A stretch of DNA of 64,000 bases from Spirochaetae bacterium HGW-Spirochaetae-1 (GCA_002839375.1 PGXY01000005.1:310001-374000), one strand, 5' to 3'; positions 53,107 through 62,655 are shown, counted from the stretch's first letter. The notes: generated from the sequence alone by a model not told the origin. Translations and numbers: made by a program.

Positions 53107-55713
53107 TTGTTTAAGGATAAGCGATATCAGGAAATCACCGGTATTATCCTGATACTTGTTTCCATAATTATTCTTCTGTCCATTTTCACCTGGTCCCGCG
53201 GGGATGTTCAGCTCCTCGCGTCGGGAAGTCCCGTAAAGAATCTAATCGGTCCCCTGGGGGCATGGATGAGCCATGTCCTTCGTTCAGCCTTCGGTATCGC
53301 CTCGTACCTGCTTGTGGCCGTATGCGCCCTGGCGGGCTGGGCCGTCATGATGGAGGGCGGCGTGATGCCTGTCATGGAGAGAATATTTTCGCTGTTTTTT
53401 CTTGCCGTCACCATGTCGGCCCTGGCTTCGGCCTTCGGACAGCAGTCGCCCCACGTATCGGGCGGATACATCGGAGCCTATCTCCATTCCTTCCTGGGAC
53501 ATTTTCTCGGCAAGGTTGGGGCTTACCTGGTCATCGCCATCCTGAACCTGTCGGGTCTCATCCTCATGGGAATCATGTCCCTGTCGTCACTGGTGGAACG
53601 GGCAGGATCTAAGAAATATCTATCCCGGGGAATTTCCTCCCTGGGCCGTTACTTCATGGTCCAGAAAACGAAGCAGGAAATCCCCCTGAACAACATTGAG
53701 ACGGCACTGGCCCGACACAGAAAACCGCCATGGATCACCCGTAAGATTATAAGGATATATGACGGCACGGAACCGGTTATGGACAAAAAAGACACGCTGA
53801 AATACCTGGAGATGTCGGTTCCCCTGGCCTCACGCGACGAGACGCTCGTACCGGGACGCATGGATTCGTACCGGGACCGGCTGCGTGAGTTTACATCGAC
53901 GGTCACACCGGAGCGGGATATACGCGATGCTATTCCGGCCGGAATCCCTGATAATAACGGTGAAAATTTCATCGATGATGATATCCTCGACGATCATGAT
54001 ACTCTGATCACTGCCGATGACATCTACTGCGAGGACGAACCGGCAGAACAGATCCCGGCTGAAACCTCCGCCGATGACGATGAAACGGAACAGGACTACC
54101 CCATACAGGATCACAACGAAGACCGGCCAGGGACCGAACGGGACATCATCGCAAACAGGATAACCTGCATCAGCGAAGAAAAAGAGGAAGAGGACGATAC
54201 TGTTATCCCCGACGTACCGGAAGAGGTTGTACCGGTTGCCCTGCGGGAAAGCCTTTTTTCCAGTCCCGAAGAAACGGTGCCTGACAAACGCGTATTCGAG
54301 GAAATCCCCATCAACAAGGAATACATCATACCCACCATTTTTCTCAATTCATCGGAGCCCATGGATTCGGAAAGCTGGAAGATCGAGATACGCAAAAACT
54401 CCATGCTCCTGGTCAACACCCTGTCGGAATTCGGCATCGAATCGAAGGTGGTAAACGTAAACCGGGGTCCCGTCATCACGCTCTATGAAATGCAGATAGC
54501 GCCGGGCATAAAGGTCAACCGCATCGTGGGCCTCTCCGACGACATAGCACTGGCACTGGCAGCCTACCGTGTCAGGATAGTGGCTCCCATCCCGGGCAAG
54601 GCGGCTATAGGCGTGGAAATCCCCAACCGTGACCGTGAAATGGTGACCCTGGGAGACATCATCAAATCTGAAGAGTACCAGACGCGCACGGGCTGCCTCA
54701 AGGTAGGTCTGGGCAAGGACATCCTGGGCAAGCCCATCACTCTGGACCTGAAACGCCTTCCTCACCTGCTCATAGCGGGAGCAACAGGCGCGGGAAAATC
54801 CGTGAGCGTCAACTCCATCATATGCAGCCTTATCTATAACTACAATCCCAACTATGTCCGCTTCATCATGGTAGACCCCAAGATGGTAGAGCTCCAGCTC
54901 TATAACGGCCTGCCCCACCTGCTGACGCCCGTCATAACCGAACCGCATATCGCTCCCATTGTCCTGAAATGGGCCATCTATGAAATGGAGAGGCGGTACC
55001 GTCTCCTCTCGGCCCTGACCACCAGGGATATCGAACGGTACAACGAAAAGATCCATCTCGGCGGCGACCGTGGAGAAAAACTGCCATACATCGTCATCAT
55101 CATCGATGAAATGGCAGACCTCATGATGGTGGCCCCCAAGGAAATGGAAGGATATATAACCAGGCTGGCCCAGAAGGCCAGGGCTATCGGCATACACCTG
55201 GTGCTGGCGACACAGCGCCCCTCAGTGGACGTCATCACGGGCATCATCAAGGCAAACTTCCCGGCCAGGATCGCCTTCCAGGTTGCCCAGAAAACAGACT
55301 CGCGTACCATCATCGACCAAAACGGGGCGGAAAAACTCCTGGGCAAGGGCGACATGCTCTACCAGTCTCCCATGAGCTCCTTCCCCGTGAGAATTCAGGG
55401 CGCTTTCATCTCCGAGGACGAGATTGCCAAAGTCGTGGAACACCTGGGCAAGTTCGGTGAGCCCAACTACATAGACATAGAACAGAGCCTTTATGACTCG
55501 GCCGAGGACGAACGCGAAGCGGCCGATGACGACGATGAACTCTTCGTTGAGGCCCTGAAAATAGTGGAGGAAACGCGCAAGGCCTCGGCATCGTACCTGC
55601 AGCGCCGCCTCAGTATCGGTTACAACAGGGCGGCCCGCATCATTGAACTCATGGAAGACAGGGGATACATCGGGCCGCAGCAGGGAAGCAAGCCCCGTGA
55701 TGTCCTTATCTGA
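53107..55713 (+). CDS. ftsK: DNA translocase FtsK
   Basis: An 868-residue septal DNA pump. It starts at a TTG (53107) behind GGGAGG. Four membrane helices lie in residues 10-170. A variable acidic linker follows (about 285-385, rich in Asp and Glu). The motor domain has Walker A IAGATGAGKSVSVNSII and Walker B IVIIIDEMADLMMV, then the C-terminal gamma winged helix (SASYLQRRLSIGYNRAARII to the end) that reads polar DNA sequences and contacts XerD. Length and order are as usual for the family. Confidence 0.96.
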   Translation: MFKDKRYQEITGIILILVSIIILLSIFTWSRGDVQLLASGSPVKNLIGPLGAWMSHVLRSAFGIASYLLVAVCALAGWAVMMEGGVMPVMERIFSLFFLAVTMSALASAFGQQSPHVSGGYIGAYLHSFLGHFLGKVGAYLVIAILNLSGLILMGIMSLSSLVERAGSKKYLSRGISSLGRYFMVQKTKQEIPLNNIETALARHRKPPWITRKIIRIYDGTEPVMDKKDTLKYLEMSVPLASRDETLVPGRMDSYRDRLREFTSTVTPERDIRDAIPAGIPDNNGENFIDDDILDDHDTLITADDIYCEDEPAEQIPAETSADDDETEQDYPIQDHNEDRPGTERDIIANRITCISEEKEEEDDTVIPDVPEEVVPVALRESLFSSPEETVPDKRVFEEIPINKEYIIPTIFLNSSEPMDSESWKIEIRKNSMLLVNTLSEFGIESKVVNVNRGPVITLYEMQIAPGIKVNRIVGLSDDIALALAAYRVRIVAPIPGKAAIGVEIPNRDREMVTLGDIIKSEEYQTRTGCLKVGLGKDILGKPITLDLKRLPHLLIAGATGAGKSVSVNSIICSLIYNYNPNYVRFIMVDPKMVELQLYNGLPHLLTPVITEPHIAPIVLKWAIYEMERRYRLLSALTTRDIERYNEKIHLGGDRGEKLPYIVIIIDEMADLMMVAPKEMEGYITRLAQKARAIGIHLVLATQRPSVDVITGIIKANFPARIAFQVAQKTDSRTIIDQNGAEKLLGKGDMLYQSPMSSFPVRIQGAFISEDEIAKVVEHLGKFGEPNYIDIEQSLYDSAEDEREAADDDDELFVEALKIVEETRKASASYLQRRLSIGYNRAARIIELMEDRGYIGPQQGSKPRDVLI

Positions 55714-55799
55714 AAATAAAAGGGGAAATGGACGTTCATGCCGGAACGAGCGCGTTTATTTTCCATGCATTTGCCACTTCACGCATAAAGGATAAAAAA

Positions 55800-56735
55800 A
55801 TGAAAAAGACACTGGCTCTCCTTGCCCTGTTCTTCATGATCACAGGCCCGCTCATGGCGGGATCGAAGGAATACCTGGACACCCTGGACGGAGGCTGCGG
55901 CCTCACCATGACACTGCCCGATTCCCTTGATATAGGCATCCATGACGCAAAGCCCAATGTAAAAACCTACATGATAGGACTGCGGGGCACTGAACGCTTC
56001 GCCCTTCTTGTAAGCATAATAAATGCCCCGTCCCAGGAACCCAATGCAGCGGTACTTAAAAAGCGAGTCCAGGAAGCAGGCACAAAGCTCCTTCCCCGGT
56101 GCGTGGAAAAAGAGGTCAGCCTGGTTCCCATAAACACCACGGAAGAAATCGGCTACTATTACCGCCTCACCGATAATAACCCCCGGCCAGGCGAGTTCAC
56201 CCTCCTCATCCAGGGCCAGATGTTCGCGGAAAAATCCCTGGTGACCTTTACGTATCTTTTCAACAATGACGACGCCGCCGAACTCGACACGGTTATATCG
56301 GTCCTGAAAAGCATAAAAATCGGCTGCGCGGGCAAAACAACGGCATCGCTTCAGAATTTACTGCTGACAAAATCCGATATAGGCGGCAAGGCGGTCCTGG
56401 ACAAAAAACTCATCTGTAAAACATTCCAGGTACAGGTCTACTACACCAATCCCGAGGCCTACGGCATGCTTTTGCCTTCCCTTCAGGAGAAGGAAATCCA
56501 GTCCGTTGAAAAAGGCTCCGACAGTGGATCGGTCATGTACTTTCGATTCGGAGAGAACATAGAGGAATACCGGGGTTTTTTTACCGGGCTTTTCTACGGT
56601 GATAGCCGGGGACCCTCCGTGGAACATCCCGAGGAATTCATCATTGCCGGGGATATTATGATTATATTCTGCTTCCCCGGAGACAGCAAGTTGAAGAAGG
56701 AAATCATCAGTACAATCAGCAATAAATTGAAATAG
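55800..56735 (+). CDS. Exported protein of unknown function
   Basis: A 311-residue protein. The ATG at 55800 has AAAGGAT upstream and leads to a signal peptide (MKKTLALLALFFMITGPLMA); a longer frame to 55728 would add an atypical leader. The mature part has beta segments such as FALLVSIINAPSQEPNAAVL and FTLLIQGQMFAEKSLVTFTY, and a Cys near GCAGKTTASLQ. No family is recognised. It precedes a second exported protein with a 32-base gap and may share a transcript with it. Confidence 0.72.
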   Translation: MKKTLALLALFFMITGPLMAGSKEYLDTLDGGCGLTMTLPDSLDIGIHDAKPNVKTYMIGLRGTERFALLVSIINAPSQEPNAAVLKKRVQEAGTKLLPRCVEKEVSLVPINTTEEIGYYYRLTDNNPRPGEFTLLIQGQMFAEKSLVTFTYLFNNDDAAELDTVISVLKSIKIGCAGKTTASLQNLLLTKSDIGGKAVLDKKLICKTFQVQVYYTNPEAYGMLLPSLQEKEIQSVEKGSDSGSVMYFRFGENIEEYRGFFTGLFYGDSRGPSVEHPEEFIIAGDIMIIFCFPGDSKLKKEIISTISNKLK

Positions 56736-56767
56736 CCGTCACGATTTAAGGTACAGAGGAGAATATC

Positions 56768-57373
56768 ATGAAAAAATTCATCATCATAACAATGCTGCTC
56801 ACTGCGGCCATGGCCTTTGCCGAAGACAACTTCGTTCTCACCATAAACGGCAAGGCCTATGATATAGGACTGGACCGGGAAAGTTCCATTACCCTTCCCG
56901 ACGGCAAAAAGGCGACCGTTAAGCTCGCGCAGCGGGAATATTTCACCTTTACGGGCCATCTCCTGAGCTTCAGCCACAAGAATATGTATAAGCCCAACGT
57001 GAGCGAACTGGAAGACGGCATTTATCAGACCATGCTGACCACTCCCCTGGGCACGGGTGTAATCATCCAGGAGTATACCGGGATTAACCCGTCGGGCATG
57101 CTGGACCTGATCATCAGGGAGGTCACCAAGGAGGAAGTGGATTACGGGTATAAATATGAAGAGGCCGAGGAAATTAAGACCGTGGGAGCGGTGAAAATAA
57201 AGGGTAAAAAGGTCACCACCTCTTACAAGAATGATACATGGATCCGTCATTTTTATTCGTACGGCGGCAGGGACCAGGGCTTCATCATCATCACCTTCAT
57301 TGAAAAAAACAACCTGGCAAAGGAAACTCATCTCATCGATGATTTCTGGAAAAACCTGAAGATCATAAAGTAA
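56768..57373 (+). CDS. Exported protein of unknown function
   Basis: A 201-residue protein with a short signal peptide (MKKFIIITMLLTAAMAFAE). The body is beta-type (NFVLTINGKAYDIGL, TFTGHLLSFSHKNMYKP, TTPLGTGVIIQEYTGINPSG). No domain is recognised. It follows another exported protein and precedes a flavodoxin-fold reductase gene by seven bases. Confidence 0.72.
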   Translation: MKKFIIITMLLTAAMAFAEDNFVLTINGKAYDIGLDRESSITLPDGKKATVKLAQREYFTFTGHLLSFSHKNMYKPNVSELEDGIYQTMLTTPLGTGVIIQEYTGINPSGMLDLIIREVTKEEVDYGYKYEEAEEIKTVGAVKIKGKKVTTSYKNDTWIRHFYSYGGRDQGFIIITFIEKNNLAKETHLIDDFWKNLKIIK

Positions 57374-57380
57374 CAGCATT

Positions 57381-57977
57381 ATGACCGTACTGATAATCCT
57401 GGCGCACCCGGAACAGGGAAGTTTCAATCATGCCATAGCTGCAACCGCAGCGACAACACTGAAGGAACGGGGATACGAATGTACGGTCCACGATCTTTAT
57501 GCCGAAGGCTTTGATCCCATCCTTCCCGGCCGTGAGATCCCCAGTGACGGGACTGTTTCACCGGACGTGGAAATCCACTGCAGGGAACTTGCCCAGGCAC
57601 AGGGAATTATCTTCATCCATCCCAACTGGTGGGGCCAGCCGCCGGCACTGCTAAAGGGATGGATCGACCGGGTGATCAGGCCGGGCCTTGCCTATGAATT
57701 CCTGGAAGGCGACGGCGGTGAGGGAATCCCCCGTGGACTCCTGGAAGGTAAAACGGGCATGGTTTTCAACACCTCCAATACCTCCACTGAACGGGAACGT
57801 GATTTTTTCGGCGATCCCCTGGAGCTCATATGGAAGAAATGTATTTTTGAATTCTGCGGCATATCACCGTCGTATCGCACGATGTTTTCCATAGTTGTGA
57901 CCAGCACGAGTGAAGAACGTCAGCAATGGCTAAACGAGGTCCGCGAAGCTGTAGAACAATACTTTCCCCGCATTTAA
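57381..57977 (+). CDS. Flavodoxin-fold NAD(P)H:quinone oxidoreductase
   Basis: A 198-residue FMN/FAD flavoprotein of the NQO1/KefF/YwrO type (Flavodoxin_2). MTVLIILAHPEQGSFNHAIA is the phosphate-binding opening and IIFIHPNWWGQPPALLKGW then IDRVIRPGLAYEF the substrate-side signature. Enzymes of this group reduce quinones and other electrophiles by two electrons, and some regulate potassium efflux channels. No channel gene is adjacent. Confidence 0.88.
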   Translation: MTVLIILAHPEQGSFNHAIAATAATTLKERGYECTVHDLYAEGFDPILPGREIPSDGTVSPDVEIHCRELAQAQGIIFIHPNWWGQPPALLKGWIDRVIRPGLAYEFLEGDGGEGIPRGLLEGKTGMVFNTSNTSTERERDFFGDPLELIWKKCIFEFCGISPSYRTMFSIVVTSTSEERQQWLNEVREAVEQYFPRI

Positions 57978-57991
57978 ACAGGACCGCGCTG

Positions 57992-58819
57992 CTATTTTAC
58001 GGCGAATATTTCAATGGTATCGGAATAGGCCGTAAGCCGTGAAAAGAGGCGGTACAGGCCGCTGAAGGGAGCATAGAAGGGTGAGGACGGTGATAGAATC
58101 CGCTCGGGATGAAAGCCGCAGGGCCTCACCTCGACTCGCCGGAAACCTGTTTTTTTCAGCGCGCGGCGCGCCGCTCCGGGAGTAAAATCCACACGGTGAT
58201 CAGCAGGATGCGTTTCTATCCATTCACGACGATGAAAATGATACAGGGGCCCCGAAATGGAAGGCGCCGAGAAGGCGAAAACCCCTCCCGGGTTCAGCGA
58301 ATCATAAATCAGCCGCATGACACGGGCCGGATCGACGCAATGCTCGATGAAAAACCAGGCCGTTATCATATCGAAGACGGGAAGCTCTTTTATGTTATCG
58401 AAGGAATCATTGATCACATCAATGCCGAAATGCTCGCGGCAATATGAGCCGGCATAATCGGAAATTTCTATGCCCATGACCCTGCCCACACCCCTGTCCC
58501 GGGCCGCTTTCAGGAAAAAACCCAGGGCGGAACCAATATCGAGAAGTGAGAGGGACGGCAATGAGGCTTGCTTATCCAGCAGACTGAAAACGGTATCGAG
58601 ACGCTCCATAGCCAGGGAATAGATATGAGGAAAATCCTCCTCATAGGTCCTGCCGTACTGATTGCGGTATTCCTTTATGAAATAATCCGTGTCGTACTGA
58701 AGGGAATGATGGCCATCATTAAAAGCGGCACCGCAGCTCCCGCACCTGAACAGTTCATCTCCGATACAGATGCTCTTATCCGACTGACACAGGGGGCAGG
58801 TATGCGGCGCGCTTATCAT
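57992..58819 (-). CDS. Class I SAM-dependent methyltransferase with an N-terminal zinc ribbon
   Basis: A 275-residue protein. An N-terminal zinc ribbon has CPLC and CGSC about 18 residues apart. The methyltransferase fold starts near residue 85: SLLDIGSALGFFLKAARDRG is the SAM-binding loop, and FDMITAWFFIEHCVDPARVM and LNPGGVFAFSAPSISGP are the usual post-motifs. The HRREWIETHPADH segment suggests an O-methyltransferase for sugars, lipids or polyketide-like products. It converges with the flavodoxin-fold gene. Confidence 0.85.
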   Translation of the reverse strand: MISAPHTCPLCQSDKSICIGDELFRCGSCGAAFNDGHHSLQYDTDYFIKEYRNQYGRTYEEDFPHIYSLAMERLDTVFSLLDKQASLPSLSLLDIGSALGFFLKAARDRGVGRVMGIEISDYAGSYCREHFGIDVINDSFDNIKELPVFDMITAWFFIEHCVDPARVMRLIYDSLNPGGVFAFSAPSISGPLYHFHRREWIETHPADHRVDFTPGAARRALKKTGFRRVEVRPCGFHPERILSPSSPFYAPFSGLYRLFSRLTAYSDTIEIFAVK

Positions 58820-58834
58820 GCCGTTCCGAAGAGT

Positions 58835-59335
58835 CTAGTCCTCGTCGCCGTTTTTCTTACGCCGCTTGGCCGGCTCAACGACCACGGGTATACCCTTGAT
58901 ACGGGCGTCATCGAAAGAATGATATACCAGCTCCGCATACTGTTCCGGAATTTCAAAGAAGGAATATGTGGAATGAATGTCGATTTTACCGATGGACTTT
59001 CCGTCTACCCCAGATCTTTTAACGATTTCCCTGATGATGTCGCCCGTGGAAACGCGGTGGTTTTTCCCGATGTTGATAAAAAGGCGGGCCCTGCCGTCCT
59101 TGATATCCTCAAATACGATCTTGCCCGTTTCATTTTTTTTCAGCAGCCTCTCGGATGAGAGATCAAGGCGGGAGATGTCACCCAGATACTCTTTCAAAAG
59201 GGCGGCGGCGATCCTTCTGGTTCCCCCGATCAAGGGAAGCTTCTTTTTAAGGATTTTCACAAGCTTGTGGTGCTCGGCAAGCTCTTCCGTAAGAGCCATT
59301 TCAAGGATCTTTTCAAGTTTCTTTTCCTGATTCAT
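58835..59335 (-). CDS. Stand-alone DbpA-type RNA-binding domain protein
   Basis: A 166-residue protein; start at 59335 has GAGG upstream. Residues 1-75 are helical. Residues 80-155 match the C-terminal RNA-binding domain of DbpA/CsdA-type DEAD-box helicases: ARLFINIGKNHRVSTGDIIR, SIGKIDIHSTYSFFEIPEQY and DARIKGIPVVVEPA. No helicase core is attached, so it may be an independent rRNA-binding or helicase-assisting protein. The basic tail (KRRKKNGDED) closes it. It lies 15 bases upstream of the methyltransferase gene on the same strand, which suggests co-transcription. Confidence 0.8.
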   Translation of the reverse strand: MNQEKKLEKILEMALTEELAEHHKLVKILKKKLPLIGGTRRIAAALLKEYLGDISRLDLSSERLLKKNETGKIVFEDIKDGRARLFINIGKNHRVSTGDIIREIVKRSGVDGKSIGKIDIHSTYSFFEIPEQYAELVYHSFDDARIKGIPVVVEPAKRRKKNGDED

Positions 59336-59436
59336 CAAAAACCTCACATGGAATCACACAATGGAATTGGTAACGAAGGATTTCGTAACGGGCAATTATC
59401 TATGATAGAGATAAAATGGCAAGTAATTTTCAGCGG

Positions 59437-60087
59437 TTATTCCCGGCACCGGTAGCCCACATTCCGCACGGTCTCGATGATGGAATCGAAACCCTCGCCC
59501 AGCTTGCCCCGGAGACGTCGTATGTGCACATCGACGGTCCTGGTGCCGCCTATGTACTCCATGCCCCAGATTTTGCTGAGAAGTTCCTTCCTGGTAAACA
59601 CGGTACCCCTGTTCTGAACAAAAAGCCTGAGCAATTCAAATTCCTTGTAGGTCAGATCCAGTTTCTGGTTGTTGAGATATACGGAGTATTCGTTCAGGTT
59701 GATCCTCAGGTTCCCGATGAGTATGACATCGTCGGTAACCTCGGTTTTCCAGAGAAGTCTCCTGATACGGGCCATGACCTCGTTTTTCCGGAAGGGATAC
59801 AGGACAAAATCATCGATAAACCAGTCTGTCCTGATATCATCGATATTGCTGACCCGCAGGATTAGTATCACGGCAATATCCTGAATTTTCTTTCTTATTC
59901 TTGAGAGATAGAACTGCACCGACTCAGGAGGCTCCAGTGTATCGATGTCGATGATCAGCAGTTCATATTCATCGACCCGCAGGGATTCCACGCTGCGATA
60001 GGCCATAACCTGCAGGCCCGTGAGATTATTTCTCAAATCCTCGGCCAGTTCATTATTTGCCGTAAGCAGACCAATGATATGGTTCAC
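59437..60087 (-). CDS. Atypical OmpR/PhoB-type response regulator
   Basis: A 216-residue protein. The C-terminal winged helix (about 120-216) is of the OmpR type: YKEFELLRLFVQNRGTVFTR and GGTRTVDVHIRRLRGKLGEG. The N-terminal receiver is degenerate: the paired acidic residues near the start are replaced (LLTANNELA), and the usual lysine in KPF is YPFRKN. The position of the phospho-aspartate falls in LLIIDIDTLEPP. Phosphorylation may therefore be absent or non-canonical. No histidine kinase is adjacent. Target genes are unknown. Confidence 0.83.
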   Translation of the reverse strand: MNHIIGLLTANNELAEDLRNNLTGLQVMAYRSVESLRVDEYELLIIDIDTLEPPESVQFYLSRIRKKIQDIAVILILRVSNIDDIRTDWFIDDFVLYPFRKNEVMARIRRLLWKTEVTDDVILIGNLRINLNEYSVYLNNQKLDLTYKEFELLRLFVQNRGTVFTRKELLSKIWGMEYIGGTRTVDVHIRRLRGKLGEGFDSIIETVRNVGYRCRE

Positions 60088-60284
60088 AAGCTACTTCCTT
60101 AATTTACAAACCGCGCTGTTTTTAGTACGGCTAAAGTTTTTAATCAATTGTCCGATTGATTGTAATTGATAATCAATAAATGGTAAGATAGTATAAGGAA
60201 ATGACGAATTTGTACAACAACATTTTCTTGATAAGAGTCCTGAAAGCATTAATTTTCCCGATGAAAAGAGATTACAGAAAGACT

Positions 60285-61430
60285 TCACAAGGGACTTTTA
60301 ATCCCCTTCAGGGCGGGACGGGCTACTTTTGTATAGATGGTGGTAGTGCTGATATTCCTGTGGCCAAGAAGACTTTGTATATAACGGAGCGATATGCCCT
60401 GTTCCAGAAGGTGCGTGGCGAAGGAATGGCGCAGGTCATGAGGAGTCACGCTCTTCCCTATCTTTGCGCGCAAAAGGGCATTTTCCAGGACCTTCTGAAC
60501 GGTCCTGGGCGATATATGGCGCTTCCTCTCCCGAAACTCGTCATGGGCCGTGGTAAAGACATAGTCATTGCCGGCCTTATCACGCATGCAGCAGGCCAGG
60601 CCTTCGAGCAGAGAAGCGGAAAAAACCGTAATCCTGTCCTTGCGCCCCTTGCCCATCCTTACATGGATGATGAGCTCAACCATATCAACATCCTTCACTC
60701 TGAGATTAATCAGTTCCGAAAGGCGAAGTCCCGAGGCAAAGAGCAGGCCTATCATGGTCCGGTGCTTCACATTCGTAATGGCATTGAGAATCCTCACGAT
60801 CTCATCACGTGACAGGACCGTGGGCAGGTGCTTGTCGTTCTTCATTCCGTCAAGAAAAGAAAGATCCAGTTTTTTTTGCAGGATATGTGTAAAATAAAAG
60901 GTCATGGCAAAACGGTACATCCGCACCATGGACGGCGACTGCCCCAGCGTGTCAATGATGGTCATGAAAAACTTCCGCGCCTGGAAGCTGTTCACCATAT
61001 CCAGGGTAATGCCCATCTCCCCGACAAACCAGCCGTTTGCCCTGCGCAGGGCACTGATATAAGAACTGATCGTCCGGCGCGAGTACCGCCGCAGCACCAT
61101 GAGTTCACGGTATTCATCCAGGCGGGTCAGTTCAGGGGAGATACCGTCCCGGTCATGCGTGTCCCCGTTTCCCTTCTGATCGTAATTATCCCGATATACG
61201 GTAGATGTATCCTTCTCATCAGGAAACAGTGCCTGTTTTATTTCCCGGAATATATATCGTGGTGCCTTGATCTGATGTAAGAAATAATCCCTGATCACCT
61301 GAAAATCACTGTAGGATATCTCATCCTTATTTTGTATAAAAAAGTCATGAATTTCCTGATTTGAGATAAATATCGGTTCCCTCTTGTATGAATAATGCAG
61401 AAGTAATTTCTCCAGCATCGCATTGCCCAT
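60285..61430 (-). CDS. Tyrosine recombinase, Xer-like, in integron-integrase position
   Basis: A 381-residue site-specific recombinase. The ATG at 61430 has GGAGG at 61439-61443. In-frame starts upstream are less well placed. Residues 1-95 are an unfamiliar helical extension with a linker, then a core-binding domain (about 105-200), then the catalytic domain. Active-site residues: Arg236 in SGLRLSEL, Lys261 in MGKGRKDR, His331 and Arg334 in TPHDLRHSF, His357 in LLGHRN and Tyr366 in STTTIYTKV. The Lys-to-His distance of about 70 residues matches XerD (about 72), whereas integron integrases such as IntI1 have about 106 because of an extra insert. The C-terminal GIKSPL also resembles IntI ends. 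It faces away from an attC-bearing array starting 167 bases upstream. Confidence 0.85.
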   Translation of the reverse strand: MGNAMLEKLLLHYSYKREPIFISNQEIHDFFIQNKDEISYSDFQVIRDYFLHQIKAPRYIFREIKQALFPDEKDTSTVYRDNYDQKGNGDTHDRDGISPELTRLDEYRELMVLRRYSRRTISSYISALRRANGWFVGEMGITLDMVNSFQARKFFMTIIDTLGQSPSMVRMYRFAMTFYFTHILQKKLDLSFLDGMKNDKHLPTVLSRDEIVRILNAITNVKHRTMIGLLFASGLRLSELINLRVKDVDMVELIIHVRMGKGRKDRITVFSASLLEGLACCMRDKAGNDYVFTTAHDEFRERKRHISPRTVQKVLENALLRAKIGKSVTPHDLRHSFATHLLEQGISLRYIQSLLGHRNISTTTIYTKVARPALKGIKSPL

Positions 61431-61604
61431 ATTCTTGTCCTCCATCTTTGAACTTTGAATAATTTCATTTTCATGGAATAACACGAACGAGGGCGGCAAT
61501 ATATGAATTTTTTATGGTTAAGACGTAATTATTTTTGACTTTTATGGGCGTTCTAATAGTGTATTCATCGAATACAAGGCAATGCGCCTACATTTAGTTA
61601 TATG
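61431..61604. other. Probable attI region and first recombination junction
   Basis: The 8-base core GTTATATG lies at 61597-61604 between the recombinase start and the first cassette gene. It is identical to the right-hand core of the attC-like site (62823-62830). This fits an attI/cassette junction, with the crossover at G/TT. A TTGACT hexamer at 61535-61540 points toward the cassettes but I see no convincing -10 partner. The exact attI boundaries cannot be set from sequence. Confidence 0.55.
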
Positions 61605-61724
61605 AAAGCAGCACGCTAAACATTTTTTAATTTAATTGTGGTTAAACGGCCGTCCTGGCCGCCTTTATTGTACTATATTATTTAATGAATTATAAAGAAA
61701 AATAAATTTGGAGAAAAATATATA

Positions 61725-62636
61725 ATGATATCATTTTTAATATTTTTTATTCCCGCTATTATATCAATAGTCGTTTGTTTTATTTTAATATTTCTTTTAA
61801 ACAAAACTGAAAATAAATATCAAACAGATGAAGATAAAAACATAAATGATGATATATTTAAATATAACACGGATAACCATAAATTATGGAGAGAATTTCC
61901 AAAATCATATAGGAGAATAATTATTGTCTCTTTTTCCATTTTACTTTTTATTTTGCTTACATATTCTAGTAATTTTATTTTTCAATATAAAAATGTTATT
62001 TCAGATAATCCAGCAGACTGGGGAACTTTCGGGGATTATTTTGGAGGAATATTAAACCCAGTTCTTTCATTTATTACTATTATACTATTGCTTTATACAA
62101 TTCAACTTCAAAGAGTAATGAAAAATGATACGAATAATGATTCAAAGAAACAAGAATTTATATCTAATTTTTTCAAAATGATCGACTATTATTATAATAT
62201 TATTGAATCCTTAAGAAGTGCTTATTCAAAAAGTACTTTCAATTATTTACATGAAGGATTAGCATGTTTTTATTTCTACCGGAAAAACTTAAAAAATAAT
62301 TTTACTGATGGAGAGCTTTCTTCCTATAATACTAAAAGAGTTGATAATTTTGAAAATAGACAACTATTAACTGATAGTGCTATATGGGCTGAATTAAGAA
62401 ACTATATAAATCACATTAATGCAATTATGAATTTTGTTTCTAATACAGATAGTTTTGATGAAAAAGACAAAGAAAGAGAAATCGAACATTATAAAAATAT
62501 TTTTATAAATCAAATATCGAGAGAGGAATACAGTGTATTGAAATACTATATTTCTAGAAATGAAACAATTGAAGACGAACAAAATGAGAAAAGACATGAA
62601 AGCTTTAAAAAGCTTTTTTCTTCATATATTAAATGA
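61725..62636 (+). CDS. PutAbiC-like putative phage abortive-infection membrane protein (cassette 1)
   Basis: A 303-residue protein with a GGAG ribosome site at 61710-61713. Three membrane segments: residues 1-27, about 66-88 (RIIIVSFSILLFILLTYSSN) and about 104-126. The stretch WGTFGDYFGGILNPVLSFIT is close to the signature of the putative phage abortive-infection protein family (Pfam putAbiC), in which a third helix follows directly. The remaining 170 residues are cytoplasmic and helical with many aromatic and charged residues. It is the only gene of the first integron-like cassette and shares its low GC. Its family assignment rests on this pattern only; an anti-phage role is inferred. Confidence 0.7.
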   Translation: MISFLIFFIPAIISIVVCFILIFLLNKTENKYQTDEDKNINDDIFKYNTDNHKLWREFPKSYRRIIIVSFSILLFILLTYSSNFIFQYKNVISDNPADWGTFGDYFGGILNPVLSFITIILLLYTIQLQRVMKNDTNNDSKKQEFISNFFKMIDYYYNIIESLRSAYSKSTFNYLHEGLACFYFYRKNLKNNFTDGELSSYNTKRVDNFENRQLLTDSAIWAELRNYINHINAIMNFVSNTDSFDEKDKEREIEHYKNIFINQISREEYSVLKYYISRNETIEDEQNEKRHESFKKLFSSYIK

Positions 62637-62655
62637 TATTAATGTTCATAAGATT

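Noticed and set aside
60285-61430. Calling the recombinase a canonical IntI integron integrase
   Set aside because: The insert between the active-site Lys and the H-x2-R box that defines IntI is missing. Location alone does not justify the name.
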